64,000 bases of DNA from Lachnospiraceae bacterium (GTDB lineage Bacteria > Bacillota > Clostridia > Lachnospirales > Lachnospiraceae), in assembly GCA_030531165.1 (NCBI GenBank), contig JAUNOI010000004.1, forward strand, positions 1 to 64,000. Direction: 5' to 3'. Shown piece by piece: positions 43,976-52,724 of the stretch. Every line of letters begins with the position of its first letter. The stretch's first letter is position 1. A model generated the notes under the pieces. The model made no database searches. It was not told the origin of the DNA and worked only from the letters and a program-made list of their open reading frames with translations. Position numbers and translations under genes: made by a program.

Positions 43976-44755
43976 TTATTCTGATTCTAAGATTTCCTGC
44001 AGCTGCTGGATCATCTCATCATCCTTCAGACGGAACTGGAAGACAACTCTTCTGGATTTTTCCTTATCAACAGATCCATCCTTGCGTTTGATCGGATTAC
44101 TGTACGAACGGCCATTTGCCGTAATAATCTTGCGCAGCTGATCCTTTTGCTTCGCCGTCAGATCCAGCTCTTTACTGTTCAAACAGTAATTTGACACACT
44201 TAATGCTCTCTTCTGCGATAATTCCAGATTATAATTATAGCTTCCATCCGTATCGGTATGCCCCTCTACGATAATCTCCGCAATATTATCCCGAAATTTA
44301 TCATTTAGCAAAACCTTAAAATATCCCTTCATAAACTTATCCAATTCTTTCTTCCCAGAAGACTTTAAAATCGACTTATTCTTATCAAATAAGATTTCAG
44401 AATTAAACTGGATCGCTCCTGTCTGACCATCGATCTCCAGATCAACATTCTTTAATTCTTTCCGCAGATCCTCGATAATTTCCGCTTTCACTCCAATAAT
44501 CTTGGAAACTTTTTCCTCCATCTCCTGCAGCTTTTGGGCATCATATCCAGAATCTCCGCCCAGCTGCTTGATCGTAATCCTTTGTTTCTCGATCATCTGC
44601 TGCTTGGATATCAGATCATCCTGCTGGCTCTGCAGCTTCTGAATCGTTGCAAACACGATCAGAATAAACACAAGCAGCAATGCCGCCATCATGTCGGAAT
44701 AAGACTGCCAGTAGTCGATTTTCTTTCTATCGCGTTTCTTTCTTGCTCTTTTCAT
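43976..44755 (-). CDS. ZorB-like MotB/OmpA stator protein
   Basis: The 259-residue protein has an N-terminal basic tail, one membrane helix with the ion-binding Asp (D21 in YWQSYSDMMAALLLVF), a coiled linker, and an OmpA/MotB peptidoglycan-binding domain with VEGHTDTDGS and the SQKRALSVSNYC pattern. This is the layout of MotB and of ZorB of the Zorya system. Its ATG abuts the stop of the ZorA-like gene. With that protein it should form an ion-driven, wall-anchored motor. No flagellar genes are near. Confidence 0.9.
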   Translation of the reverse strand: MKRARKKRDRKKIDYWQSYSDMMAALLLVFILIVFATIQKLQSQQDDLISKQQMIEKQRITIKQLGGDSGYDAQKLQEMEEKVSKIIGVKAEIIEDLRKELKNVDLEIDGQTGAIQFNSEILFDKNKSILKSSGKKELDKFMKGYFKVLLNDKFRDNIAEIIVEGHTDTDGSYNYNLELSQKRALSVSNYCLNSKELDLTAKQKDQLRKIITANGRSYSNPIKRKDGSVDKEKSRRVVFQFRLKDDEMIQQLQEILESE

Positions 44756-46486
44756 CTAAGCCTCTCCCTGTTTGTGAAATACCTTTTTGAACTTTCCTTT
44801 GAGTGTTGTATCCTCGATTGCATCCAATACATGCTGTCTCGTCTGTTCTATCTCGGTTCTCATCGTCTGCCGGATTTCGAGCATTTCCCTTGCCATCTTC
44901 TGACTGTCGCTTCTGAGACTCAGATCACTCATCCTGTCAACAATATGATTCACCTTATACTCTAAGGACTCCAACTCGATATACATTTGCTGCAAATGAA
45001 CAGATTCTTCCTGTCTCTGTTTCTGTTCTTCCTGCAGCTCATTGATAACCTCCATCATCTGTCGCAGCTGTTCCCGACATTCCTGCTGATATGCCTTCAG
45101 GTCTGTCTCAACTTCTTCCAGATTATGATGCCGTTCTTGTAATTCCCGGCTCCGGATCTTGAGATTTTCCCCATTCGCTTCATACACATCAACAACCCGT
45201 TCTAATTTAGCTGCTATATTATCCTGCTGTTCTACAACATGATGCATCTTGTCATAAAGATGCTCTTCTTTCATATAAAATGCTTCCAAATCATGGCTGA
45301 TATGTTCCATCGAACTTGAAAATCCCTGCAGAGCATCATTCAACTGTTCTATCTGTTCCGTATTCTTTTTCGTTATTGCTTCCATTTTTTGATTGGATTC
45401 GCCTACCTTAACGACAAATTCACGAATCTCCTCTGTCATATCTTTTTGCCATTCGCTTAAACTATTTACCGAATCCCCAAGCAGATGAAAGCTCTCTTCC
45501 AGATTATCAATCGTCTTTGCCATCGTTTCGTAATTTGATTTGATTCCCTGGTTCAGCTGTCTCAAGAAATTCTGGACCATATGTTCCATCGCCTCGTTTT
45601 CTCTTTCCTGGATCTGCCCCATCAAATTCTGAATATTAGCGTTTGTCAAATTAAAGGATTTTGAAAGATTTTTCCCTAATGTATCTGACAAATTTTGTGG
45701 AAATTCTGTATTTAACTGCTGCAAGCTACCTGTCTGCAGCTTTTCTTCCTTATATAATTGTACCCAAATGCTCTGTCCTGACCGATTCATGCCAAGATCA
45801 TCAAACCGGTTTTCCACCGCGATCAACTTCTCCTCAAACCGCTCTTCGATGAAATTGCAGAAACTATTCATATAAATGGATAATACGATTCCATAAATCG
45901 ACGTGTAAAATGCAATATTAATCCCGGATACAAAGGACTGAATAGAAGCCCCCATCGTCTCCGCAGAGCTAAAATCAAAATTCGTCAAACCGATCGTTAA
46001 ACCGAGAAATGTTCCTAAAATTCCCAATGCCGTCAATATGCTCGGAAGAATTTCACAAAACCGTAACGATAATTTCTCCGTCAGCTGATCATAATTTAAA
46101 TAATCGGAAATATTACATTCTAACTGGCTTTCCTTTCCATATGCATTTCGATATGCCCCAAAGCGCTCTTTTACCTCATCATGCTGTAAAAAACTGTCAA
46201 GATCTAATATCCTCGATTCCAGGCTCTCTCTGTCATTCCCACATTCTTCTTCAATCTTCTCCAATTCCTTTAAGATACCGCTCACATCATCCGCATAATC
46301 ATTCAGCAGCCTTAATCCGCACCGGTCGGCATGACGAATCATGCATACCATGATCGCTAAAATTCCGCAATTAATGAACAGCCCTATAAAACCATAATGG
46401 AACTGCACGGTCACAAAAACAGTGATGAAAAACATACACCATATGATCGCCTTTAAAATATTCATCTTTTTCTTATAATTATCCAT
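44756..46486 (-). CDS. ZorA-like MotA/ExbB motor protein with coiled-coil tail
   Basis: The 576-residue protein has membrane helices near residues 12-45, about 145-170 and 185-210 with the MotA/TolQ/ExbB core SILTALGILGTFLGLTIGL. A long cytoplasmic tail (about 230-560) of charged heptads follows. This resembles ZorA, where the tail transmits motor motion to partners inside the cell. The classical Zorya effectors (ZorC/D/E) are not present. The SEDS, GTPase and phosphosignalling genes take their place. It is the first gene of the operon, with GGAGGG at its start. Confidence 0.88.
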   Translation of the reverse strand: MDNYKKKMNILKAIIWCMFFITVFVTVQFHYGFIGLFINCGILAIMVCMIRHADRCGLRLLNDYADDVSGILKELEKIEEECGNDRESLESRILDLDSFLQHDEVKERFGAYRNAYGKESQLECNISDYLNYDQLTEKLSLRFCEILPSILTALGILGTFLGLTIGLTNFDFSSAETMGASIQSFVSGINIAFYTSIYGIVLSIYMNSFCNFIEERFEEKLIAVENRFDDLGMNRSGQSIWVQLYKEEKLQTGSLQQLNTEFPQNLSDTLGKNLSKSFNLTNANIQNLMGQIQERENEAMEHMVQNFLRQLNQGIKSNYETMAKTIDNLEESFHLLGDSVNSLSEWQKDMTEEIREFVVKVGESNQKMEAITKKNTEQIEQLNDALQGFSSSMEHISHDLEAFYMKEEHLYDKMHHVVEQQDNIAAKLERVVDVYEANGENLKIRSRELQERHHNLEEVETDLKAYQQECREQLRQMMEVINELQEEQKQRQEESVHLQQMYIELESLEYKVNHIVDRMSDLSLRSDSQKMAREMLEIRQTMRTEIEQTRQHVLDAIEDTTLKGKFKKVFHKQGEA

Positions 46487-46537
46487 AACGGTTATCCCTC
46501 CAAAAGCACTTGAAAATGTCGAAATTTATACTATCTT

Positions 46538-46593
46538 ATTATAATATAATAAATCGGAAAAACAATTACATTTCCCTTAAATATTCATGTCAA
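46538..46593 (-). promoter_or_regulatory. promoter region of the motor/SEDS operon
   Basis: Two overlapping candidates read on the minus strand. P1 is TTGACA (46588-46593), 17 bases, TGTAAT (46565-46570). P2 is TTGTTT (46560-46565), 16 bases, TATAAT (46538-46543). No terminator or further promoter with good spacing is seen until the end of the 14-gene string. Confidence 0.6.
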
Positions 46594-46636
46594 TCATCTT
46601 ATTTTTCGCATTGTTATCGGGAAAAAGTATAAAAAT

Positions 46637-46665
46637 TTGACAAATGATCATTTATGATTCAAAAT
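46637..46665 (+). promoter_or_regulatory. candidate dxs promoter
   Basis: TTGACA (46637-46642) with a weak CAAAAT -10 17 bases later, about 40 bases before the dxs ATG. Confidence 0.45.
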
Positions 46666-46707
46666 GTACAAAACAAGGGAAACATCAGTTGTACAGGAGG
46701 GGTATAT

Positions 46708-48579
46708 ATGCTGGAAAAGATTAACAAAGCAAATGATATAAAAAAAATTGCACCGGAAGATTATGCCGGATTGGCAAAAGATATCCGAAGATTTTTATTA
46801 AAACATGTGAGTAAAACAGGCGGACATCTCGCATCGAATCTCGGAATCGTAGAACTTACCATGGCACTGCATCTGGTGCTGGACTTCCCAAAAGATCAGC
46901 TGATCTTTGATGTCGGCCACCAATCTTATGTTCATAAGATTCTGACAGGTCGAAAAGATGGATTTGAACATCTGCGTCAATTCGGCGGCATGAGCGGATT
47001 TCCAAAGCGAAAAGAAAGCAACTGCGATGCATTTCACAGCGGGCACAGTTCCATGTCATTATCGACGGCACTCGGTTTTGCCGAAGCCAGAAATCTAAAT
47101 GCAACCGATGAGACAATTGCTGTTGTCATTGGTGACGGTGCATTATCCGGAGGAATGGCATATGAAGCCCTGAATAACATGGTGCGGCTCAGAGAAGAAA
47201 AAAAGAATTTAATCATTATTTTAAATGACAACAGCATGTCTATTGCAAAAAACGTCGGTGGTATGTCCTTTTACCTGAACAAAATCCGTTCCAATAAGGA
47301 ATATGTCACACTAAAAGATAATGTGGAACAATCCTTACTGAAAATACCGAATATCGGAAAGCCGATTACAAAGGCGATCAAACGCTCCAAAAATTCGATC
47401 AAGCAGTTATTTGTACCAGGCATGTTTTTTGAAGATATGGGAATTACCTACATCGGCCCGATTGACGGACATGACGTTCCACTGCTCGTCGATACACTCA
47501 ACCGTGCAAAACAGTTAGATGAACCGATCATTATCCACGTTAAAACAAAAAAAGGAAAAGGTTATCGACATGCTGTGAACAATCCGACCAAATTCCATGG
47601 TGTTTCTCCATTTGATGTTAAGAGTGGTGAAATTTTATCAAAAAGCACGCATCCAACTTATACAAGCGTCTTTTCTGATACTTTGATCGAAGCGGCAAAG
47701 ACAGATCAAAAGATTACCGCTGTAACTGCAGCAATGCCGGACGGAACCGGTCTGGCTGCATTCGGCAAAGCATATCCCGAGCGATTTTTTGATGTTGGAA
47801 TCGCAGAAGAGCATGCTGTTACTTTCTGTGCCGGCATGGCAGCAAGAGGATTGAAGCCGGTATTTGCTGTATATTCCACCTTTTTACAACGTGGATTTGA
47901 CCAGATGATCCACGACACTGCACTTGGCAGCGATCCGGTCATCTTCGGCATCGACCGCTCAGGCCTGGTCGGAGCAGATGGAGAAACTCATCAGGGAATC
48001 TTTGATATTCCGTTCCTCTCCATGATTCCAAACTTTACAGTTATGGCTCCGATCAATGGAAAGGAATTAAAAGAAATGCTCCTGTTCTCGCTCGCCCACG
48101 CAAAAGGACCAACCGCAATCAAATATTCCAGAGGAGAAGCGGAAACCTTATACGAGGATGTCTGCAGCGAAATTCACTATGGCAAAGGCCAGGTTTTAAA
48201 AGAAGGGAAAGAGGCGGTTATTCTCAGTGTTGGCAACATGTTGTCTGAATCTACAGCCGCAATCAAACTTCTAGAACAAAACGGCTACAAAATCGGACTG
48301 GTCAATCCAAGATTTATCAAACCGATAGACACTGAACTGCTCGATGAACTCGCCCTTCAATATTCCCTTATTGTAACTGTTGAAGAAGGGATCTTAAGCG
48401 GCGGTTTTGGATCAATGGTCATGCAGTATCTGTATGAAAACGGCTACCGCGGACGCGTTCACAATATTGGAATCCGGGATTCTTTTGTAGAACACGGCTC
48501 TATAAAAGAATTGAGAAAAATGTTAGAAATTGATGGAGAAAGCATTGCAGAAAATATTGCAGAATTGCTTAGAGAATAG
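46708..48579 (+). CDS. dxs: 1-deoxy-D-xylulose-5-phosphate synthase
   Basis: This enzyme condenses pyruvate and glyceraldehyde-3-phosphate with thiamine diphosphate, the first step of the MEP isoprenoid pathway. Visible traits are GHQSYVHKILTGRKD, the thiamine diphosphate motif GDGALSGGMAYEALN...NDNSMSI, the GIAEEHAVTFCAGMA pyrimidine-binding region and RSGLVGADGETHQG. The start at 46708 follows a strong AGGAGGGG site and gives 623 residues, the usual length. The longer frame to 46654 has no ribosome site. Confidence 0.96.
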   Translation: MLEKINKANDIKKIAPEDYAGLAKDIRRFLLKHVSKTGGHLASNLGIVELTMALHLVLDFPKDQLIFDVGHQSYVHKILTGRKDGFEHLRQFGGMSGFPKRKESNCDAFHSGHSSMSLSTALGFAEARNLNATDETIAVVIGDGALSGGMAYEALNNMVRLREEKKNLIIILNDNSMSIAKNVGGMSFYLNKIRSNKEYVTLKDNVEQSLLKIPNIGKPITKAIKRSKNSIKQLFVPGMFFEDMGITYIGPIDGHDVPLLVDTLNRAKQLDEPIIIHVKTKKGKGYRHAVNNPTKFHGVSPFDVKSGEILSKSTHPTYTSVFSDTLIEAAKTDQKITAVTAAMPDGTGLAAFGKAYPERFFDVGIAEEHAVTFCAGMAARGLKPVFAVYSTFLQRGFDQMIHDTALGSDPVIFGIDRSGLVGADGETHQGIFDIPFLSMIPNFTVMAPINGKELKEMLLFSLAHAKGPTAIKYSRGEAETLYEDVCSEIHYGKGQVLKEGKEAVILSVGNMLSESTAAIKLLEQNGYKIGLVNPRFIKPIDTELLDELALQYSLIVTVEEGILSGGFGSMVMQYLYENGYRGRVHNIGIRDSFVEHGSIKELRKMLEIDGESIAENIAELLRE

Positions 48580-48623
48580 CCTGATTTACGGCTATTCTCC
48601 CTGAAAATTAATGTTTAATTTTA

Positions 48624-48659
48624 ATATGCAGGAGGCTGCAAAGCAACCTCCTGCATATT
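48624..48659. terminator. terminator between dxs and nitroreductase
   Basis: A 12-bp stem (AATATGCAGGAGG with CCTCCTGCATATT) between the convergent genes. A further hairpin GAGAATAGCC/GGCTATTCTC (48572-48599) covers the dxs stop codon. Confidence 0.75.
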
Positions 48660-48666
48660 TATCATC

Positions 48667-49533
48667 TTATACTTCACAAGACGCTACGATCTTATATTCT
48701 TCTGGAATTCCATAGGTATTCTCAACCGCATCAAAACTCCACTGAATACTGCAAAGACTCTGTTCTATTACACCCTCAAAATACAGCATCGCAATTCCTG
48801 CGTCGATTTGTTCTTCATACTCATCTGTCTCAACATCATCGCGGACAGCCAAAATGATCTTTGATCCATCGATGATAAATCTCCACGGCTGGCGGTTTAA
48901 TGTCGACGGTGCCATTCTCGCATAATCCATTGGATCATATAATGCACGCTCCGTCAACGCATCAACATCCGCTTCTCTGCCCCATTTGTCGATAAACACG
49001 ATCTGCTGAAGTGGAATTCTTCCCGCCCCAGCGTCTTTCTTGCGGTCCATATTCGCCTGCGTATAATTGCCGCCAATCTTTACTGAACCGATCGTTCTTT
49101 TTCTCGCTTTTTTGCCGTAGCCAAGAGCGATGATTCCTACAACTTCTTTATCCGTTACGATATTCAGCTTATGAATGATCGTCTTACTATCCTTGAACGT
49201 GATCCAGCAGGTATTCACACCAAGTTCCTGCGCCTTTAAGCAGATTCCCTCGCCGACATAGCCTGCGTTTTCAATATAATGATCTTTCTTTTCTGAAAGA
49301 AGAATCGCATAATGCGGAGCTTCGATCAAAATACCTTTATATCCTGCAAATCCATCAATCTGACGGTATACAGCATCATAATCCATAAAACGGATATCCA
49401 CTGCGATATCATCAACTAACTTTGGACAATGGTTTGCATAGTCGCGAATTGCTTTTGCAATTTTTGCGTCCACTTTCTTATCTTTATAATCACGTACGGA
49501 ATGTTTCTCCTTAATCATCTGTCTATAATCCAT
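48667..49533 (-). CDS. nitroreductase-family protein (TM1586-like)
   Basis: The 288-residue protein starts with MDYRQMIKEKHSVRDYKDKKVD, the usual nitroreductase head, and has a duplicated half with LYDPMDYARMAPSTLNRQPWRFII, a flavin-pocket pattern of the TM1586 group. It probably binds FMN and reduces an unknown substrate with NAD(P)H. An extended -10 TGGTATAAT (49584-49592) upstream, near a divergent TetR gene, serves as its promoter. Confidence 0.8.
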   Translation of the reverse strand: MDYRQMIKEKHSVRDYKDKKVDAKIAKAIRDYANHCPKLVDDIAVDIRFMDYDAVYRQIDGFAGYKGILIEAPHYAILLSEKKDHYIENAGYVGEGICLKAQELGVNTCWITFKDSKTIIHKLNIVTDKEVVGIIALGYGKKARKRTIGSVKIGGNYTQANMDRKKDAGAGRIPLQQIVFIDKWGREADVDALTERALYDPMDYARMAPSTLNRQPWRFIIDGSKIILAVRDDVETDEYEEQIDAGIAMLYFEGVIEQSLCSIQWSFDAVENTYGIPEEYKIVASCEV

Positions 49534-49751
49534 ATTATCAGCCTCCTTTAGAATTCACGTACTATTTCCTATAGCCTTTGATCATTATACCACATTCCAT
49601 ATCAAAAATCTATCTTTGTCCCATAACCGTAATATAATTAAGCCGATCGGTGGCCAAAATCTTATGAAAGATCGCTTGACTATTCCTATTTTCCTGATTA
49701 CACTTAATGATATATAGGATAAAATTTTGATACAATAACCGGAGGTATGTT
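49534..49751. promoter_or_regulatory. divergent promoter region, nitroreductase and tetR
   Basis: The minus-strand promoter is an extended -10 TGGTATAAT around 49584-49592. The plus-strand candidate is TTGACT (49676-49681), 17 bases, TACACT (49699-49704). No clear long palindrome for the TetR protein is seen. Confidence 0.5.
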
Positions 49752-50315
49752 ATGAGTAAATCATCGAATACAACCAAATACCGGCTTGCAGAGTCGATGA
49801 AACAGTGCATGGAAACGACCTCCGTCGACGATATTACAATCCGGCAGATCGTAGAAAACTGTGGTTTAACAAGACAAACATTTTACAGAAATTTTCGGGA
49901 TAAATACGATCTCGTTAACTGGTATTTTGACATTCTACTCCTGAAATCCTTTGAACATATGGGAAACGGGCGGACGATCTACGACGGATTAAAAAAGAAA
50001 TTTGAATTTATCCGCGATGAACAGATATTTTTTGCCGCTGCTTTTCGTTCTACAGATCGCAATTCGTTAAAAGAGCATGATTTCGAACTGATCTTCCAGT
50101 TTTACACGAATCTGATTCGGAAAAAGACCGGTAAGATCCCAGACGAAGAGATTCTCTTTCTTTTGGAAATGTACTGCCATTCCTCAATTTATATGACGGT
50201 CAAATGGGTACTCTGCGGAATGAAATGCTCTCCGGGACAGCTCGCTCTCCATTTAGTACAGTCCATGCCATCCAAACTCGAACAACTTTTTACCGAATTA
50301 AAGATTCTTGCCTGA
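49752..50315 (+). CDS. TetR-family regulator, DhaS-like
   Basis: The 187-residue protein has an N-terminal TetR helix-turn-helix (SVDDITIRQIVENCGLTRQTFYRNFRDKYDLVNW). The C-terminal half has the EIFFAAAF-like, helix-rich form seen in DhaS activators of dihydroxyacetone metabolism. The alcohol dehydrogenase gene starts about 145 bases downstream on the same strand, so it probably regulates fucO. A GGAGG site precedes the ATG. Confidence 0.82.
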   Translation: MSKSSNTTKYRLAESMKQCMETTSVDDITIRQIVENCGLTRQTFYRNFRDKYDLVNWYFDILLLKSFEHMGNGRTIYDGLKKKFEFIRDEQIFFAAAFRSTDRNSLKEHDFELIFQFYTNLIRKKTGKIPDEEILFLLEMYCHSSIYMTVKWVLCGMKCSPGQLALHLVQSMPSKLEQLFTELKILA

Positions 50316-50402
50316 GATGTTACACATTTGTCGTTCTGTAACTTTCTTTTTTTCTCAAAAATTGTTAAAATAATATCAGAAATACATTGGACAGGCAAAA
50401 CG

Positions 50403-50439
50403 ATGCCGACGAATCATTTTCATCCTGATTCCTCGGCAT
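50403..50439 (+). promoter_or_regulatory. fucO leader hairpin
   Basis: A 7-bp stem ATGCCGA/TCGGCAT with a long loop lies just before the ribosome site of fucO (GGAAAGGAG). It is not followed by a U-run, so it may affect translation or be an operator. Confidence 0.4.
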
Positions 50440-50460
50440 AAACGGAAAGGAGAACAAACC

Positions 50461-51606
50461 ATGGCAAACAAAATTATGTTAAACCAGACATCTTATCACG
50501 GAGCAGGTGCAATTGCGGAAATCGCAGCAGAAGCAAAGGCTAACGGTTTTAAAAAAGCATTTGTATGTTCTGATCCTGATCTGATCAAATTTAACGTTAC
50601 TTCTAAGGTTACCGATACACTGGATAGTGAAGGACTTGCTTACGAAATCTATTCCAACATCAAAGCAAATCCTACGATCGAAAATGTTCAGATCGGCGTA
50701 CAGGCATTTAAGGATTCCGGTGCTGACTATATCATTGCAATCGGCGGCGGTTCTTCCATGGATACTGCAAAAGCAATCGGTATCATCATTGCAAATCCCG
50801 AATTCGAAGACGTCCGCAGTTTAGAAGGGGTTGCACCTACTACCAAACCTTGTGTACCGATCATCGCTGTTCCTACAACTGCCGGTACAGCTGCAGAAGT
50901 TACAATCAACTACGTTATCACGGATGTAGAAAGAAAACGTAAATTTGTCTGCGTTGATCCACATGATATGCCGATCATCGCTGTTGTTGATCCCGAGATG
51001 ATGTCCTCAATGCCAAAAGGGCTGACCGCATCTACCGGCATGGATGCTCTGACACATGCAATTGAAGGTTACACGACAAAAGGAGCATGGGAAATGACCG
51101 ATATGTTCCATTTGAAAGCAATTGAGATCATTTCAAGATCCCTGCGCGATGCCGTTGCCAATACAAAAGAAGGGCGTGAAGGCATGGCACTCGGACAGTA
51201 CATCGCTGGTATGGGATTCTCAAATGTTGGTCTTGGAATCGCACATTCTATGGCACATACCCTCGGAGCCGTTTATGATACTCCACATGGCGTTGCCTGT
51301 GCAATGATGCTTCCGATCGTTATGGAATACAATCAGGAATGTACCGGTAAAAAATACCGTGAAATCGCACGCGCAATGGGCGTAAAAGGTGTTGACAGCA
51401 TGTCTCAGGAAGAATATCGCAAAGCTGCAATCGATGCAGTAAAAACACTTTCCGCAGATGTCGGAATCCCATCTAAATTAGATGCGATCAAAGAAGAAGA
51501 CTTGGACTTCTTAGCGGAATCGGCTTTTGCAGATGCATGTGCACCGGGCAATCCAAAAGATGCTCCTGTAGAAGATTTGAAAGATTTGTTTAGAAAGATT
51601 ATGTAA
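50461..51606 (+). CDS. fucO: lactaldehyde reductase / iron-type alcohol dehydrogenase
   Basis: The 381-residue protein is a group III iron-dependent alcohol dehydrogenase. It has the NAD region GGGSSMDTAKAIG, the PTTAGTAAEVT loop, and metal ligands in GMDALTHAIEGY, GIAHSMAHTLGA and DTPHGVACAM. The sequence is closest to FucO, which reduces lactaldehyde to 1,2-propanediol. Together with the DhaS-like regulator this suggests deoxy-sugar or propanediol metabolism. Other substrates such as glycerol are possible. Confidence 0.88.
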   Translation: MANKIMLNQTSYHGAGAIAEIAAEAKANGFKKAFVCSDPDLIKFNVTSKVTDTLDSEGLAYEIYSNIKANPTIENVQIGVQAFKDSGADYIIAIGGGSSMDTAKAIGIIIANPEFEDVRSLEGVAPTTKPCVPIIAVPTTAGTAAEVTINYVITDVERKRKFVCVDPHDMPIIAVVDPEMMSSMPKGLTASTGMDALTHAIEGYTTKGAWEMTDMFHLKAIEIISRSLRDAVANTKEGREGMALGQYIAGMGFSNVGLGIAHSMAHTLGAVYDTPHGVACAMMLPIVMEYNQECTGKKYREIARAMGVKGVDSMSQEEYRKAAIDAVKTLSADVGIPSKLDAIKEEDLDFLAESAFADACAPGNPKDAPVEDLKDLFRKIM

Positions 51607-51641
51607 TAATTGTAATTGAAACAAATTGCGATTTTGATAAT

Positions 51642-51740
51642 TAGAAAACTTCTTCTTATGGGACTGATGTGACAGAATAGCATAACATAGATAATCTTGA
51701 CTTTGCATTCTGCACAATGTCCCATCGAAGAAGTTTTCTA
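51642..51740. terminator. large inverted repeat between fucO and gntR (bidirectional terminator or MITE-like)
   Basis: Arms TAGAAAACTTCTTC (14 bp, then ATGGGAC) at 51642-51664 and 51719-51740 pair around a 54-base centre that is itself partly palindromic (CAGAAT/ATTCTG). It lies between the convergent ends of fucO and the GntR gene and has T-rich exits on both sides, so it should stop both transcripts. The length is unusual for a simple terminator. Confidence 0.6.
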
Positions 51741-51781
51741 CTATCAAATATAGAACTTAAATCTTTGGTCAACAACTGTTC

Positions 51782-52492
51782 TTATTTCTTTTTATTCAGC
51801 CTATCCAGCTGATCGCTGACAATACGAAAATGCTTATCAAATGCCTTCATCCCTGCTTTTCGGTCTTTGTTAACCAGTGCATTATATATCTCCCAATGTG
51901 AACGTCGCAGAAGTTCTGCTCTCATTCGGTTCATCAAAATCTTCTCTCTCATATTTTCGATAAATTGATTCATCAGTTTGTCCAGCATCGAATAATATAA
52001 GATCAACAGACGATTATGGGATGCATGTACAAGACAGTAGTGAAATTCAAGATCCAGTTTTGCACTCGCTTTCAGGCTCATATTTTCATCCATCTGCTGC
52101 ACGATGCCGTGAATCTTCTCAATTTCTTCGGGAGTTGCAGCTTCAATCGCAAGTTTTAATGCCATCTCTTCATATCCGGTCCGGATATCGAAAACTTCCG
52201 TGTAATCAATGTCTAATAAACTCATAACCATGTTAACAGATTTAAACATGTACTCCTCCGGATCACATCGAACATAATTTCCGCTCCCCTGTACACATTC
52301 AATTAATCCGGTAATCTCCAGCATGTGCATGACTTCACGGACTGAGTTACGACTGACGCCTAATTTTTCAACCGTTTCTCTTTCCGGAGGGATCTTATCA
52401 TTTAGTTTCAATTCCCCTGACATGATTTGATTTAAAAAATAATCAAACACGTATTCATATACTTTTTTTCCATCATATTTTGATTTATCCAT
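51782..52492 (-). CDS. GntR/FadR-family regulator of lactate operon
   Basis: The 236-residue protein has an N-terminal winged helix (KIPPERETVEKLGVSRNSVREVMHMLE) and a C-terminal FCD ligand-binding domain (residues 90-230) with the His/Asp pattern LDLEFHYCLVHAS. It resembles LldR-type lactate regulators. It is directly downstream of the lactate-Etf operon, and the repeated GGGTNACCC boxes before lctP are likely its operators. Lactate would relieve repression. Confidence 0.82.
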   Translation of the reverse strand: MDKSKYDGKKVYEYVFDYFLNQIMSGELKLNDKIPPERETVEKLGVSRNSVREVMHMLEITGLIECVQGSGNYVRCDPEEYMFKSVNMVMSLLDIDYTEVFDIRTGYEEMALKLAIEAATPEEIEKIHGIVQQMDENMSLKASAKLDLEFHYCLVHASHNRLLILYYSMLDKLMNQFIENMREKILMNRMRAELLRRSHWEIYNALVNKDRKAGMKAFDKHFRIVSDQLDRLNKKK

Positions 52493-52596
52493 GTACTAAC
52501 ACTTTCTTCATTTGCCATTAACAGTTATATTGGACTTTCATTTTATTATATTGTTAAGTTTATTTCAAGCGAAGAATTTCATTCTATTGATAAAAA

Positions 52597-52642
52597 GAAA
52601 TAACAGGTCTACCGCTGATCCGCTCGGTAAACCTGCTATTTC
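52597..52642 (-). terminator. terminator of the lctP-lctD-etf-acd operon
   Basis: The imperfect stem GAAATAACAGGTCTACCG/CGGTAAACCTGCTATTTC lies 82 bases after the acyl-CoA dehydrogenase stop on the minus strand. Confidence 0.7.
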
Positions 52643-52724
52643 ATTCACATTAAGTAAGTTGTATGTATCTATACAAATAGGCCGGGATTAGCTGACCCAT
52701 TGTATATTCATAAAGAGGAAAATA

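Noticed and set aside
29617..46486. complete Zorya defence system
   Set aside because: Only ZorA/B-like genes are recognised. The C/D/E/F/G effectors are missing, so it is described as a related but different assembly.
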